NCBI RefSeq assembly: GCF_015207005.2
Contig: NZ_JADEXS020000001.1
Location: 2,914,001 to 2,978,000 of the forward strand
DNA length: 64,000 bases
Source: Desmonostoc muscorum LEGE 12446
Lineage (GTDB): Bacteria > Cyanobacteriota > Cyanobacteriia > Cyanobacteriales > Nostocaceae
Reading direction: 5' to 3'
In this document: positions 41,863 to 54,271 of the stretch, one piece after another
Layout: each line of letters starts with the position of its first letter
How positions within the stretch are numbered: the stretch's first letter is position 1
The notes under the pieces: generated by a model
What the model saw: the letters and a program-made list of their open reading frames with translations, nothing else
Told to the model about the DNA's origin: nothing
Database searches by the model: none
Translations under genes and position numbers: made by a program

Positions 41863-42162
41863 ATGCATATAATTTCAATTCGCAATCTTCGCACTGATGC
41901 GGCTCAGTATTCCGATGTTAAGAAGCAAATCGATAACTGGTATGTAACTGTTCAGAAGGCAAAATGGCAGAACTTGGAGGATGTTCGTAAGATTTACCGA
42001 GATGCTGAAGCGGTTGGCAATTTCACTATTTTCAACATTAAGGGTAATGATTATCGCCTGATTGTTGGGATTGATTATGACGACCAAGTAGTTTACTACA
42101 AATACTTTCTCACACATGCCGAATACGATAGAGGTAAATGGAAGAATGACCCTTACTTTTGA
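41863..42162 (+). CDS. higB: HigB-type toxin (mRNA interferase)
   Basis: 99-residue RelE-superfamily toxin of the HigB_toxin family, which cleaves mRNA at the ribosome. Visible core: RNLRTDAAQYSDVKKQIDNW, then NFTIFNIKGNDYRLIVGIDY and the tail VVYYKYFLTHAEYDRGKWKN typical of the family. The toxin precedes its antitoxin, the usual hig order, and the two overlap by 17 bp. AT-rich upstream region with a possible operator. Confidence 0.85.
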   Translation: MHIISIRNLRTDAAQYSDVKKQIDNWYVTVQKAKWQNLEDVRKIYRDAEAVGNFTIFNIKGNDYRLIVGIDYDDQVVYYKYFLTHAEYDRGKWKNDPYF

Positions 42163-42544
42163 CCAGGCTGCTTATAGCAATCTGCTAGCTGAAGTAGCTC
42201 CCAAATTGATTGAAACGGAAGAGGAATACGAACGCATATTAAAAGTTGCAGAGCGTCTAACTTTTGCGAAAAATCGTACTCTTGAGGAGCGAACTTTACA
42301 CAAGTTGCTAGTGAACCTAATTGAAGCATATGAAGCACAGAATTACCCAATGAATGTGTCTGCGCCTCATGAGATACTTCAACACATTATGGAAGCAAGT
42401 GGAACTCGTCAAGCTGACTTGGTAGGGGTTATTGGATCGAGCGGTGTGGTGTCTGAAGTAGTAAATGGTAAACGTTCAATTAGTAAAGCACAAGCCAAAA
42501 TACTTGGTGATTACTTCAAAGTTTCACCTACCTTATTCATCTAA
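42146..42544 (+). CDS. higA: HigA-type antitoxin
   Basis: 132 residues from ATG 42146 (MTLTFDQAAYSNLLAEVAPK), overlapping the toxin end by 17 bp; the open frame reaches back to 42116. An N-terminal helical part has LIETEEEYERILKVAERLTF. A C-terminal XRE-type helix-turn-helix follows (SGTRQADLVGVIGSSGVVSE, then VVNGKRSISKAQAKILGDYF), which binds the operator and represses the pair. Neutralises HigB by direct binding in known systems. Confidence 0.85.
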   Translation: MTLTFDQAAYSNLLAEVAPKLIETEEEYERILKVAERLTFAKNRTLEERTLHKLLVNLIEAYEAQNYPMNVSAPHEILQHIMEASGTRQADLVGVIGSSGVVSEVVNGKRSISKAQAKILGDYFKVSPTLFI

Positions 42545-42552
42545 GCTTCTCA

Positions 42553-44280
42553 CTAATACTTCCGCTCTTTTGGTTCAAACATAGTAATCGCCACAGGTCG
42601 ATACTGTATATCAATTCCCGCTGGTGAATAGTAAGCCATTGTGTGTTTGAGAAAGTTAGCATCATCTCGCTCGGAATAATCTTCGCGGAAGTGTGCGCCG
42701 CGGCTTTCTTGGCGATTTAGGGCTGATGCCAAAATTGTCTGTCCCACTACCATTAAACTTCGCAGTTCTAAGGCTTCCACAAGTTCCGTATTCCAGCAAC
42801 TTCCTTTGTCATCTAAATAAATTTGTGGATATCGCTGTTGGATTTCTTCTAATTTTTGTAACCCTTCACTCATTAATGCCTCAGTGCGGAAAACACCGCA
42901 ATACTCAGTCATACAATCTTGGAAGGCTTCACGAACTTGATTAATGCGATACTCTCCTGGTTGTTCTAGCAAAGCTTGGATTTGTTGCTGGGCTTCTTTG
43001 AGATAGCGTTGCTCATCCACAGAGGGCAATTTACGTTTTTGCACAAATTGGGCGATCGCCGCCCCAGTCCGTTTACCATAAACTACACACTCCAAAAGTG
43101 AATTACTCCCCAAGCGATTCGCCCCATGTACGGAAACACAAGCTGTTTCCCCAGCGGCAAAGAAAGCTTCAACTAAGCCATCGCCACTACTGCGGACTTG
43201 ACCATCGATGTTTACTGGGATACCACCCATACAATAATGAATTGTCGGGCGTACTGGCATAGGTTGAGTTACAGCGTCAACACCTACTAGTCGATGGGCT
43301 TCTTCCCAGCAGAAGGGAACGCGACTCATAATTTTTTCTTTACCCATGTGTCGCAGATCCAGATAAACAAAGGGACCGCCAGCGCTACCGTCAGAATGGA
43401 CACCACGACCGGCGCGAATTTCATAAGCGATCGCCCGTGAGGTAATATCACGAGGAGCTAGTTCCATACGACTGGGTGCGTAGTTAGCCATAAAGCGATC
43501 GCCTTCGCTATTAATCAAATACGCCCCTTCACCGCGTACTGCTTCGGAAATCAGGACTCCTACCGGATATAAGCCAGTGGGATGAAATTGGACAAATTCC
43601 ATATCTTCTAAGGGTAAACCGGCGATCGCAGTCATTGCCAGACCATCACCCGAAGAAGCGTAATCATTGGAGGTGGTGTTATAAACGCGGCCATAGCCGC
43701 CAGTAGCAAACATCACTGCCTTAGCCCGCAGAACCTCAACATGCCCATCCAACAAATGGAACATCACCACACCCTTAGCCTGCCCCTCTTCTAAAATGAG
43801 GCGCATCACGTACCACTCTTCATAAACTTGCACCCCATAACGCCGCAGGTTGTTAACTAATTCATGCAAAATTGCGTGACCAGTCTTGTCTGCCGCGTAG
43901 CAAGTGCGGTTGTGGGAATGTCCGCCAAAAGCCCGTTGGGCAATACGACCGTCGGGTAACCGCGAGAACAAAACGCCCATGTGTTCCAAATCAATTACTA
44001 CATCTGGCGCTTCCTGGGCGAGAATTGCCACAGCATCTTGATCTGCTAAATAGTCAGAACCCTTGACAGTATCAAAAGCATGTGCTTCCCAGCTATCTTC
44101 GGAATCGACATTTTTCAGCGACGCAGCCATACCACCTTGGGCTGCCACCGAGTGGGAGCGAATCGGGTGGGTTTTGGCAACCACAGCGATATTTAAACTA
44201 GGGTCGGTGCGGGCAATTTCCACAGCAGCGCGACATCCCGCCAATCCACCGCCAACAATAATCACATCGTGTTCCAGCAT
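42553..44280 (-). CDS. sdhA: Succinate dehydrogenase/fumarate reductase flavoprotein subunit
   Basis: 575 residues from ATG 44280 ([20 protein letters not shown]); 16 further upstream codons are open but unlikely. The FAD-binding N-terminus IIVGGGLAG is followed by [18 protein letters not shown], which carries the covalent-flavin His region, and [20 protein letters not shown] with catalytic residues. [26 protein letters not shown], and [20 protein letters not shown] also match. The SdhB and membrane-subunit genes are not adjacent, as is usual in cyanobacteria. Acts in the thylakoid/cytoplasmic membrane electron transport chain. Confidence 0.93.
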   Translation of the reverse strand: MLEHDVIIVGGGLAGCRAAVEIARTDPSLNIAVVAKTHPIRSHSVAAQGGMAASLKNVDSEDSWEAHAFDTVKGSDYLADQDAVAILAQEAPDVVIDLEHMGVLFSRLPDGRIAQRAFGGHSHNRTCYAADKTGHAILHELVNNLRRYGVQVYEEWYVMRLILEEGQAKGVVMFHLLDGHVEVLRAKAVMFATGGYGRVYNTTSNDYASSGDGLAMTAIAGLPLEDMEFVQFHPTGLYPVGVLISEAVRGEGAYLINSEGDRFMANYAPSRMELAPRDITSRAIAYEIRAGRGVHSDGSAGGPFVYLDLRHMGKEKIMSRVPFCWEEAHRLVGVDAVTQPMPVRPTIHYCMGGIPVNIDGQVRSSGDGLVEAFFAAGETACVSVHGANRLGSNSLLECVVYGKRTGAAIAQFVQKRKLPSVDEQRYLKEAQQQIQALLEQPGEYRINQVREAFQDCMTEYCGVFRTEALMSEGLQKLEEIQQRYPQIYLDDKGSCWNTELVEALELRSLMVVGQTILASALNRQESRGAHFREDYSERDDANFLKHTMAYYSPAGIDIQYRPVAITMFEPKERKY

Positions 44281-44593
44281 AATTAGTCCCCGACTGCAAA
44301 CCACTGCTGTTCTATTGTAGAAACCCAATTCAAGTGTTTTTGAACTACACCACTTCTTGCCTTAACCATGCATCTCTACAAAAAAATTCCCTGCCCATAG
44401 ACAGGGATGTTATTACAAATTTTGAAGTTAGTTAAAAATCAAAGGCTCAGACTTCCTTAGAGTCAGATGCGACTTGCTTATGGGGAAGACCCCAAAGACC
44501 GCAGTGGCTCAACTTTCCAAGACGAATCTTAGATTCAAGGAAAAATCTAAAATCTAAAATCTAAAATCCAAAATTGAATGACTCCTAACTATG
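44281..44593. other. Intergenic region with hairpin and ATCTAAAA tract
   Basis: TCCCTG/CAGGGA hairpin near 44387-44406, upstream of sdhA. An 8-bp tandem tract (AAATCTAA) at about 44543-44565. No gene seen. Confidence 0.5.
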
Positions 44594-44914
44594 CTAGCTA
44601 GCTAGTTGTACAGGTTTTTGCTGAGACACATTCCCTGGGATAGGTTCCGTTTTGGTTCCAGGTTCTATAGGAACCATTTCAATATGATTTAACAATGTAG
44701 TCACAAACGCAAACAGCAAGAAAGGCAGCGATAGCAGAACGACGAGACCTACTGTTGCTAAAGCGTACACCGGTTTCTTAGCACCCATTAGCGCCAAGGC
44801 TGATGCCAAACTTAGAGTAATTGTAATTAACCAAACAATTATTTGACCGTAGATATCACCAAAGGTCAGGGTACAGACATACCGATAGCTTTGAATATTA
44901 TTTCCGCTCATCAC
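44594..44914 (-). CDS. Small conserved membrane protein
   Basis: 106 residues (or 105 from the second Met). Two or three hydrophobic helices: IYGQIIVWLITITLSLASAL, then YALATVGLVVLLSLPFLLFA; the C-terminus is polar (IEPGTKTEPIPGNVSQQKP). Similar proteins occur in cyanobacteria with no known function. No operon partner. A long AT-rich intergenic region separates it from the divergent outer-membrane-like gene. Confidence 0.6.
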   Translation of the reverse strand: MMSGNNIQSYRYVCTLTFGDIYGQIIVWLITITLSLASALALMGAKKPVYALATVGLVVLLSLPFLLFAFVTTLLNHIEMVPIEPGTKTEPIPGNVSQQKPVQLAS

Positions 44915-45668
44915 ATTTGCCTCAAGTCTCTCTTATAGGTTCTACCTTAGAGCCATGTTTGGCTTGTAGACAATTTCTAAATATTTTTGCAAAGTTCGTA
45001 ATATAACTTCATACTTGATTTTTTTTGTTACATAAAGAAAATTCTGAGATTGGCTTCCATACCAGAAAATATATGTGTCACTTGCGTCAGTCCTGGTAAG
45101 GTCTAAGTTACAGATTTAAACCTGAACTGAAATCAGCCATTGAATAGTTGTCGCTTGCTCGAACTCTCTGGGATAACTGAATAAGCGATCGCTAATAGCT
45201 AATTATTGAGTGTTTACAATTTTTCTGTTGAGTCTCAACACCAGAATCAACCGTATTACATGGGAAGTTAGAGTTACAACAACCAAGCTTCAAGTCACGG
45301 CAAAAATGCCAGCTTGCTCAATCATTCAATCAAAGACCAAGAGCGCTCGATGTTGACGTAGGCTAAGCTTTTGCCTAAATTTTTAAGTAATTTCCTAATT
45401 GCTTCTTCTATAAATAGAGGCTTTGCTCTAAAAGACAAAAAATATAATAGTGCATAAAGCCAGGATAATTTTTGTCATCTGTTAAATTCCGGATATTTAG
45501 GATATAGGATTTAATTTTTTGCTACTCACTGTTAAGTAAATAAATCCATTCAAACCAGGATGTAAAAACGGATTTTTTGATGTTAAATTTTGAGTATTGT
45601 CCGAATTTGTTGATATAAATCAACAAAACCTTTTATTCTTCGTGGCAATAATTGTTTTAGGAGTGAAC
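44915..45668. other. Long divergent intergenic region
   Basis: 754 bp of AT-rich DNA between two divergent genes. I searched by eye for an NtcA box (GTA-N8-TAC) and tRNA or riboswitch motifs and saw none. A long 5' leader for the gene at 45669 is possible. Confidence 0.45.
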
Positions 45669-46478
45669 GTGAATACTAGCTTTCTTCGTAAAGGTGTTTT
45701 TTGGTTACCAAGTATAGCTACTCTTACAGTCCTGAGTAGCGGCTTATCTGCTATTGCCCAGACAGTGGATGCGGTAAACACTCAGCCACTAACCGAGTCT
45801 CCGGCAGCTGTAGTGTCTGGCAATGAATTAAGTACTGAACTGGAGGTTACAGAAACAACTGAGCCATCTACAGTAGCAAATGTAACTAGGATAGATCAGT
45901 TGCCCAATGGTGCGGCAGAAACCCTCACACCCATTCCAGGGACAGTTGCAACCTCATCTGCAAAGCTTATTTCTGAGCCTGTGCAACCCAATTCTGAGTC
46001 TATTTCTCAACCATCTGCTCCCAAAGTGGCACAATCAGATATCGATCTAGGTACAACTACTCGTGGCGGTAGTAGCTATGTTGGGGTTGCTGGGAATATT
46101 GGTTTGAGTGGTGGAGACTCATCTTTAGGCGATGGCAACTTCGCGGTAATCAGCAAAGTCGGCTTAACAAGTGCTATATCAGTCCGACCATCCGCTATCA
46201 TTGGCGACAATACCACAGTTTTACTTCCCGTCACCTATGATTTTTCTTTCAAGCCAGCAGATGTTTTTAGCGAACCGTTAGGCATTGCACCTTACGTAGG
46301 AGTGGGTGCAGCCTGGAAAACTGGTGATGATTCCCAATTTGCCTTTTTAATATCTGGTGGGGTTGATGTGCCTCTTAGTTCTCAATTTACGGCAACAGCG
46401 TCTGTGAATGCAGGATTTTTCGATCAAACTGACGTGGGCTTGTTACTAGGTGTTGGTTATAATTTCAATGGCTTTTAA
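45669..46478 (+). CDS. Putative outer-membrane beta-barrel protein
   Basis: 269 residues from GTG 45669, chosen because AGGAG lies 5 bases upstream; the frame is open back to a TTG at 45597. Signal peptide: basic start NTSFLRKG, hydrophobic WLPSIATLTVLSSGLSAIA, cleavage after AQT. A Ser/Thr/Pro-rich linker of about 100 residues follows. The C-terminal 145 residues are alternating beta strands (SSYVGVAGNIGLSGGD, APYVGVGAAWKTGDDSQFAF) ending VGLLLGVGYNFNGF with a terminal Phe, as in barrel proteins. No specific family recognised. Confidence 0.65.
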   Translation: MNTSFLRKGVFWLPSIATLTVLSSGLSAIAQTVDAVNTQPLTESPAAVVSGNELSTELEVTETTEPSTVANVTRIDQLPNGAAETLTPIPGTVATSSAKLISEPVQPNSESISQPSAPKVAQSDIDLGTTTRGGSSYVGVAGNIGLSGGDSSLGDGNFAVISKVGLTSAISVRPSAIIGDNTTVLLPVTYDFSFKPADVFSEPLGIAPYVGVGAAWKTGDDSQFAFLISGGVDVPLSSQFTATASVNAGFFDQTDVGLLLGVGYNFNGF

Positions 46479-46678
46479 AAGTTAGGAGTTAGGAGTTAGG
46501 AGTTAGGAGTTAGGAGTTAGGAGTTAGGAGTTAGGAGTTAGGAGTTAGGAGTTAAGAATTCAGAATTGATAACGAGTCTAGATCTGATTAGCGTATTCAT
46601 TGATCGTGAATTCTCCTGATTCTTGAATTATTCTGACTCCAGAATTCTGAATTCTGAATTCTGAATTCTGACCTTAAC
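46479..46678. repeat. GTTAGGA heptamer array (about 10 copies) and GAATTCT tract
   Basis: GTTAGGA repeats in perfect 7-bp phase from about 46482 to 46556, then unique DNA, then TTCTGAATTCTGAATTCTGA near 46645-46664 and AACTCCTAACTG. The two ends are partly complementary and can form a hairpin between converging genes. Confidence 0.85.
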
Positions 46679-46695
46679 TCCTAACTGTTAACTTT

Positions 46696-47964
46696 CTACT
46701 TAGGGGTAACTTTATCAATTACCTTGATTTTGCCATCGTCTCCTACAGTCCAGACATCGTAAACACCGATGACATCACCGTTAGCATCAACATCTACATT
46801 ACCGCTGGCTCCTTGGTAGTTAATATCTTTACCTTCTTTGAGCAACTTCAGTCCCTCGCAGACATCGGTAACTTCTGTACCAGGGCCGCCAGCAACTTCA
46901 CGGATGTGCTTGGCTATCCCAGGGCCTGTATTTTGTTTAGCAGCTTGCGCCGCCAATACTAATAAAGCAGCAGCATCCCAAGCTTGGGGAGCGAATTCCC
47001 CTGGTGAACTATTTTTTTTCTCTTGCCAAAGCTTTTTTAAAGCGTCTAATGCTTTACCATCAGAACCAGGGACTGTGCCGATGGTTCCAGATGCAATGTA
47101 TTTACCGTCACTACCTTTGCCAACTTGACCAGGAAATTCGTCTGATTTCATACCATCTGTCAGCATTACCTGCACGCCTTTACTTAGACCTTGCTGATAT
47201 GCTGACTTGAGCAACAGGCTACCTGTTTCTACATAAAAAACTCCAAGGACTGCATCTGGCTTGCCAGCAAAAGCAGCAGTGGCTTCACTTTCAAAGGTAG
47301 TTGCTTTGGGGTCGTAGCGGACAGGATTCTTTTTATTGACTATGGTTCCCCCCAATTTTTCAAAAGCTTGAACAAATGCTTTTTCAAAACCCACACCATA
47401 GTCGTTATTAATTACGACGGTGGATACTCGCTTGAAACCTTTTTTAGTGGCGAGTTGGGCTAAAGCTGGGCCTTGGTAGCTATCAGGGGGAACTGTACGT
47501 GCCCAAAAACCTTTGAAGTCGCCTTTTTGTGCCTTTTCAGTAAATACAGGGCTGGTGCTACCTGGTGAAATTAACATCACTTGATTTTGAGCAGCAATTG
47601 AAACGGCGGCTGTGGAAACACTGCTAGCAAAAGAGCCAACGACGCCTGCAACCTTATCTACTGATGCTAGTTTAGTCATACCGGCAGCACCAGCTTTCGG
47701 GTCTGTTTGGTCGTCTACAGCAACAAGGGTAACAGGTTGGCCATTTACACCACCGCAAGCGTTGACGGTTTGCACTAGCAAGGGAACACTAGCAGCCATC
47801 TGCTGTCCAATAGATGCTAAATCGCCTGTTGTTGGCAGCAGGGAACCAATTTTCAGTCCACTAGCTGTAGGGTTACTTCCATTACCATCTTCACAAGCCC
47901 CTAACAGAAACCCACTTGCTAGGGTAATTATACTCAAGGTTAAGGCTGCACTAATTCTTTGCAT
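46696..47964 (-). CDS. ABC transporter substrate-binding lipoprotein (branched-chain/neutral amino acid type)
   Basis: 422-residue periplasmic binding protein of the Leu/Ile/Val type. Lipoprotein signal MQRISAALTLSIITLASGFL ending in a lipobox LGAC (Cys near residue 24). A type I periplasmic fold follows: LKIGSLLPTTGDLASIGQQM, then VAVDDQTDPKAGAAGMTKL, VVGSFASSVSTAAVSIAAQN and VINNDYGVGFEKAFVQAFEK. It resembles NatB of the cyanobacterial N-I neutral amino acid system, but no permease or ATPase genes are adjacent, as is common for scattered nat genes. Ligand not provable from sequence. Confidence 0.85.
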   Translation of the reverse strand: MQRISAALTLSIITLASGFLLGACEDGNGSNPTASGLKIGSLLPTTGDLASIGQQMAASVPLLVQTVNACGGVNGQPVTLVAVDDQTDPKAGAAGMTKLASVDKVAGVVGSFASSVSTAAVSIAAQNQVMLISPGSTSPVFTEKAQKGDFKGFWARTVPPDSYQGPALAQLATKKGFKRVSTVVINNDYGVGFEKAFVQAFEKLGGTIVNKKNPVRYDPKATTFESEATAAFAGKPDAVLGVFYVETGSLLLKSAYQQGLSKGVQVMLTDGMKSDEFPGQVGKGSDGKYIASGTIGTVPGSDGKALDALKKLWQEKKNSSPGEFAPQAWDAAALLVLAAQAAKQNTGPGIAKHIREVAGGPGTEVTDVCEGLKLLKEGKDINYQGASGNVDVDANGDVIGVYDVWTVGDDGKIKVIDKVTPK

Positions 47965-48160
47965 AAGTTACTTTCACTCCTCAATATATTTAGGAGCCTA
48001 AAAGTAATATTCAAACTACATTTGCAAGTTAGTTTGATTTTATCAGGACTCCAAAGGATAAATCATATCATCCCTCTGAAGAAGTAAAAGTCCTTACTCT
48101 TAAGTGCGAGTATTTTTTGCACACAATATAGTGCGATATCTATGTCAAAGTCTGAAAAAC

Positions 48161-48251
48161 GGAGAGGGAGGGATTCGAACCCTCGGTACGGAGTTGCCTG
48201 CCGTACAACAGATTAGCAATCTGCCGCTTTCGACCACTCAGCCACCTCTCC
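48161..48251 (-). tRNA. tRNA-Ser(GCT)
   Basis: Canonical class II tRNA on the minus strand: acceptor GGAGAGG/CCTCTCC, anticodon loop TTGCTAA, long variable arm (ACGGCAGGCAACTCCGT region), T-loop TTCGAAT. This is the normal stand-alone gene; the array at 56218 carries a second, divergent Ser(GCT). Confidence 0.95.
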
Positions 48252-48349
48252 TGGGTCACGAATAATAAGGTTAGCAGATTTATTTGGGAGAGTCAATAGT
48301 CATTAGTCATTTGTCTTTTGTTTTTCTCCAATGACCAATGACTAATTTC

Positions 48350-50705
<2,356 letters not shown>

Positions 50706-51215
50706 TTAACCCTACTGCCTTTCAATATTTCTTAATGGTTTTGCCGTTTTCATTATACGTTGCAATCCGTTACATTTAGTGGTCGTTGTGCGATCGCTTT
50801 CCCAAAAAACTTGTTTCAAAGGGAATTTTGCCTAACACACACCCATCAAGACAACCATTGTTGACAATGGCTTTGCAGCCTTGATTTCATCTAAATTTAG
50901 ACTACCAGATGTAGAGAAACAAAATTCATTACCTCTGACTAAAAAAACTACTTATTAACTGTTGTCTCAAAGTAGTTGATTTCTTTGGTAATCCGTGTAT
51001 TTGCTCTCAGGAAATGTTTGCGGCATTGCTGAAGACTCCTAATCCATTTCCAGGTTACTTTCCTGAAAATTATGTTTAAGTAAAAATAAATACTTTATTT
51101 GTTTATGATTAAGTATTTTGACTATTGTAATTGAGTTGCACCTGTGAGATGTAAAATTCAATGGAAAGCTATTAACAGCTCGATTTGAGGATTAGTCGCG
51201 ATCGCACAATTTAAA
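50706..51215. other. Intergenic region upstream of crtP
   Basis: 510 bp, AT-rich. It contains the crtP promoter region and the 3' flank of the PhyH-like gene. The pair TTGTTGACAATGG near 50856 and scattered A tracts are the only features; no gene or RNA is recognised. Confidence 0.45.
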
Positions 51216-52163
51216 CTAAATACATTTCAGTAGAGAAGGCGATCGTAAATCGTGCTGCATCCCATAGTCAGTTCTAGCAAATTCTATTTGCAATATTAAA
51301 CGGTCTTGATGACTAGGGGTAATTCCCTTATGGAAAGAAAGCGGATCTTCCACAAATCCAAAACCAGCTTTGCCGCAAATCTTCACTAAAGATTCGGAAC
51401 CATAATAATCGATGATATCTTGGTCTGTTTCTCGTTTGCGTAGCCAAAGATGTGACCATTTTTTCTTCTTATGACTACTACGAACACAAACATGAGGTCC
51501 ACTGCGATCATCCACATCAGTTAAATAGAAAAAAAACTTCAAAAAACGATAATCGTCTATATCATAGTGAAACAATTGAGCAGCTTGACTTTGCTGATAA
51601 AATGTTGTTTGTCCGGAAAAGCTCCACCACATCAGATTCCCTTGATGTATTGGTTCAGCATCCAAAAATGCAGCAGCTATTGCCAATAATTTTGGATCAT
51701 TTTGGATTTTTTTGATAGCAGGGCAAAACAAAGCTGTATTAAAATAACTTCCAATGATAAACTGCTTTCCTGACTTAGTTTGGGCTTGTTCTTTTTGATG
51801 GTAATGGAAACCCATATCTGGTTTTCTATTACCATAACAAGCTGTTGAATGAGCAAATTCGATGATTTCTTTAACAATGTCTTGAGGCAGATGAATCCCC
51901 AAATGTAAACCTTCAGTTTTAAGATGGTTAACAACTTCATCTACATTGACATCTGGAAAACAAGAATTGCTCTGATTAAAATCTAATTTAGCTGAACGCT
52001 TTAAGAAATAAATCATGATAGCTCGCCCAATTTTAAATCGAGCAATTTTACGCATCAAAAGCCATCTAGGATTTTTAATCAATCCTTTGTAATTTTCGTA
52101 ACAAATATTATAAATTTTGGAAATAATTCTATCTAAACAGTTATTAAATAAGCTTATTGACAT
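51216..52163 (-). CDS. Phytanoyl-CoA dioxygenase (PhyH)-like protein
   Basis: 315 residues. The C-terminal two thirds has a PhyH-type Fe(II)/2-oxoglutarate oxygenase core: LFHYDIDDYRFLKFFFYLTD near residue 193 supplies the HxD pair, and DPLSFHKGITPSHQDRLILQ near 273 supplies the distal His and the Arg. RSGPHVCVRSSHKKK fits the same fold. The N-terminal 60 residues are basic and helical and not part of the family. Substrate unknown; such proteins modify lipids or natural products. More AT-rich than its neighbours, with no operon partner, which may mean recent acquisition. Confidence 0.75.
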   Translation of the reverse strand: MSISLFNNCLDRIISKIYNICYENYKGLIKNPRWLLMRKIARFKIGRAIMIYFLKRSAKLDFNQSNSCFPDVNVDEVVNHLKTEGLHLGIHLPQDIVKEIIEFAHSTACYGNRKPDMGFHYHQKEQAQTKSGKQFIIGSYFNTALFCPAIKKIQNDPKLLAIAAAFLDAEPIHQGNLMWWSFSGQTTFYQQSQAAQLFHYDIDDYRFLKFFFYLTDVDDRSGPHVCVRSSHKKKKWSHLWLRKRETDQDIIDYYGSESLVKICGKAGFGFVEDPLSFHKGITPSHQDRLILQIEFARTDYGMQHDLRSPSLLKCI

Positions 52164-52597
52164 AAATCTCCTGGGATGAAAACAGCAGGATGCAATGCCT
52201 GTAGCAAGACACTCTTGGATCTAAGCAAAAATACTTTTGCCGAAAAACCGATTTAGACTTACGTAAGTAATACCATGTAACTGGTATCTTAATTCTTAAA
52301 AATGAATAACGATATTTACTGAAAGATATATTTACTGTTTCTTTTTATAAGTCACTCTTTTTTTAAAGAGTTACTGAAAGTTTGAAGGAAATTGAGCATT
52401 GGGAGTGCTGTATATGGATAGCAGGGAGTTTAGCTTGTGAGAAGTTAGGAGTTAGGAGTTAAGAATTATTCTCCCCTGTGCCCCTCATTCCCCTCATCTC
52501 CTCCACTCCCCACTCCTGATAAAGGTATAGGATTAGAGTTGATATTTTGAAGTTGAGCATCCCAGTTGTATTGCTACACAACTATAGGTAAAGGATT
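52164..52597. other. Divergent intergenic region with heptamer tract
   Basis: AT-rich in the left half. A short GTTAGGA tract (about 52444-52460) and a CTCCACTCCCCACTCC tract follow near 52500. No gene seen. Confidence 0.5.
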
Positions 52598-53686
52598 ATG
52601 GCACGATCGCAAGAGCTAAACCGCTTTGGACATCACCTGATTCTAGGTATTTCTAGTACTACATTAAGTGATGACGATAAACGGGCACTCAGTGAATTAA
52701 AGCCGATAGGGGTGATATTTTTTGCTAAAAATTTTCTGGATGGCACCCCCTATGAGGTTTGGCTACAAAAGTTCAAGGATCTAAACAACCAGATACGAGA
52801 ATATACTGGACGTGATTCCATGTTTTTGACTTTGGATCATGAAGGAGGTCGTGTTGTTCGCACACCAGCGCCGATTACGCGATTTCCTCAAGCGTTATTG
52901 TTGCGATCGCACGCCTACGAAGTAGCAAAAGCCACAGCCGTGGAGCTAAAATCACTAGGAATAAATTTATCTTGGGCACCCGTAGCAGATATTTTTTCCC
53001 ATCCCAATAATCCTGTAATTGGCTCTCGTGCCTTTGGTAGCACTCCCGAAACTGCTGCTCAAGATGCCCGTGACTACTACCTTGGACTTCGAGATTCAGG
53101 AATTATTGGATGCGCCAAGCATTTCCCCGGACATGGAGACACAAGCCAAGATTCTCACATCGAGCTACCAATACTCAATTTGACCTTAGAAGAATTGCGA
53201 CTTCGAGAACTGATACCTTTCAAAACCCTCATCGAAGTACAGATTCCTCTAGTTATGACTGTCCATATCTTATTTCCCAGGATAGATCCTGATGTGCCAG
53301 CAACTCTTTCCCGTCCTATTCTCAAAAACATACTAAGGGAGGAACTGGGTTTTCAGGGAGTGGTTGTTTCTGACGACTTAGATATGAAAGCAATCTCAGA
53401 TATGTTTATTCAAGCTGGTACTGTGGCGCGGTCATTTAATGCAGGCTGCGACCTGTTTATTGTTTCACGTAATATTAATTCATCATCTATTGAAAGAACT
53501 TATCGGATTGCTGAAGATTTTGCCGATTCTCTGAGTAACGGTAGCTTAGATGAAGCAGTCGTGGAAGCAGCTAGAGAAAGGATTGAGAAACTACTGGCAG
53601 TAACACCGCAATATACCGTCCAGGCTTTGAATAAAGATATCTTATTGCAACATGCTCAACTGGCGATCGCTAGTTGCTATTCATAA
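52598..53686 (+). CDS. nagZ: Beta-N-acetylhexosaminidase (GH3, NagZ type)
   Basis: 362-residue glycoside hydrolase family 3 enzyme that removes N-acetylglucosamine from muropeptides in peptidoglycan recycling. Motifs: LTLDHEGGRVVR near residue 78; the NagZ-specific catalytic loop CAKHFPGHGDTSQDSHIELP near 173, containing the Lys-His and His-Asp dyad; and VVVSDDLDMKAIS near 256 with the nucleophile Asp. The length fits single-domain NagZ. The stop codon is 2 bp from the end of the convergent tRNA array's last member. Confidence 0.93.
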   Translation: MARSQELNRFGHHLILGISSTTLSDDDKRALSELKPIGVIFFAKNFLDGTPYEVWLQKFKDLNNQIREYTGRDSMFLTLDHEGGRVVRTPAPITRFPQALLLRSHAYEVAKATAVELKSLGINLSWAPVADIFSHPNNPVIGSRAFGSTPETAAQDARDYYLGLRDSGIIGCAKHFPGHGDTSQDSHIELPILNLTLEELRLRELIPFKTLIEVQIPLVMTVHILFPRIDPDVPATLSRPILKNILREELGFQGVVVSDDLDMKAISDMFIQAGTVARSFNAGCDLFIVSRNINSSSIERTYRIAEDFADSLSNGSLDEAVVEAARERIEKLLAVTPQYTVQALNKDILLQHAQLAIASCYS

Positions 53687-53688
53687 AT

Positions 53689-53758
53689 GGGTGGTATAGG
53701 GGTCGAACCTATTTCTGCGGGTTAAAAGCCCGCTGCACAGCCGGTATGCCAACCACCC
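53689..53758 (-). tRNA. tRNA-Lys(TTT), last member of the array
   Basis: Acceptor GGGTGGT/ACCACCC, anticodon stem GCGGG/CCCGC with loop CTTTTAA, T-arm ATAGG/CCTAT. 70 nt, slightly short D region. Separated from the rest by the repeat at 53828-53934. Confidence 0.85.
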
Positions 53759-53827
53759 TAGTTAATTTGAAAAAGAAATGAGCAAGTGCGATCGTATTAC
53801 ATCGCAAATCTTGTAACACCAAACTTA

Positions 53828-53934
53828 TACAGGAGATTTCAAGTTAATGAAGTACACTAATCTAGCTCTCAAAGCTAGATAGAGAAACTATTCTAATTCT
53901 GAATTCTGACTCCTGAATTCTGAATTCTGCTGTA
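53828..53934. mobile_element. MITE-like repeat with TACAGGAGA/CTGCTGTA ends inside the array
   Basis: Left end TACAGGAGATTTC, right end GAATTCTGCTGTA, with GAATTCT heptamers in the interior. Same family as 14128-14261 and the partial copy at 24145; the CTCAAAGCTAG interior matches the 24145 copy. Confidence 0.6.
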
Positions 53935-53940
53935 TATAAA

Positions 53941-54013
53941 TCCACCAGGGAGGTACTGCCCCTCCTATTTCTGTGTTATCAGCACAGCGCCTCGCTTTTC
54001 GGCTCCAGGTGGA
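53941..54013 (-). tRNA. Degenerate tRNA-Ile(GAT)-like
   Basis: Anticod stem CTGTG/CACAG with loop CTGATAA gives GAT. Acceptor TCCACC/GGTGGA pairs, but the T-loop is GGCAGTA instead of TTCxAxT, so the elbow cannot form normally. Probably non-functional in translation. Confidence 0.6.
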
Positions 54014-54019
54014 AAAAGA

Positions 54020-54101
54020 GGAAGATGGAGGAATCGAACCCCTACAGTTGCCCGTACTCCAAGGTTCAAGCTTGGTTGCCGTCCATTCAGCAGCATCTTC
54101 C
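54020..54101 (-). tRNA. tRNA-Ser(TGA)
   Basis: Class II. Acceptor GGAAGAT/ATCTTCC, anticodon stem CCAAG/CTTGG with loop CTTGAAC, variable arm about 15 nt, T-loop TTCGATT. Confidence 0.85.
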
Positions 54102-54110
54102 ATTCAAGGG

Positions 54111-54181
54111 CGTCTGACGGGACTCGAACCCGCTGTGACTGGTTCCACAAACCAGCGCCTCGACCACTTTGGCTTCAGACA
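54111..54181 (-). tRNA. tRNA-His(GTG)
   Basis: Anticodon stem CTGGT/ACCAG with loop TTGTGGA; acceptor GTCTGA/TCAGAC; T-loop TTCGAGT. The G-1 expected for His is not clear: the flanking base is T. Confidence 0.8.
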
Positions 54182-54189
54182 CCATCAGT

Positions 54190-54262
54190 GGAATCAATGG
54201 GATTTGAACCCATAACCTCCTGCTTGCAAGGCAGGCGCTCTATCCATTTGAGCTATGACCCC
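54190..54262 (-). tRNA. tRNA-Ala(TGC)
   Basis: Acceptor GGGGTCA/TGATTCC with two G-T pairs, anticodon stem CCTGC/GCAGG with loop CTTGCAA, T-loop TTCAAAT. Confidence 0.85.
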
Positions 54263-54271
54263 ATATTTGGT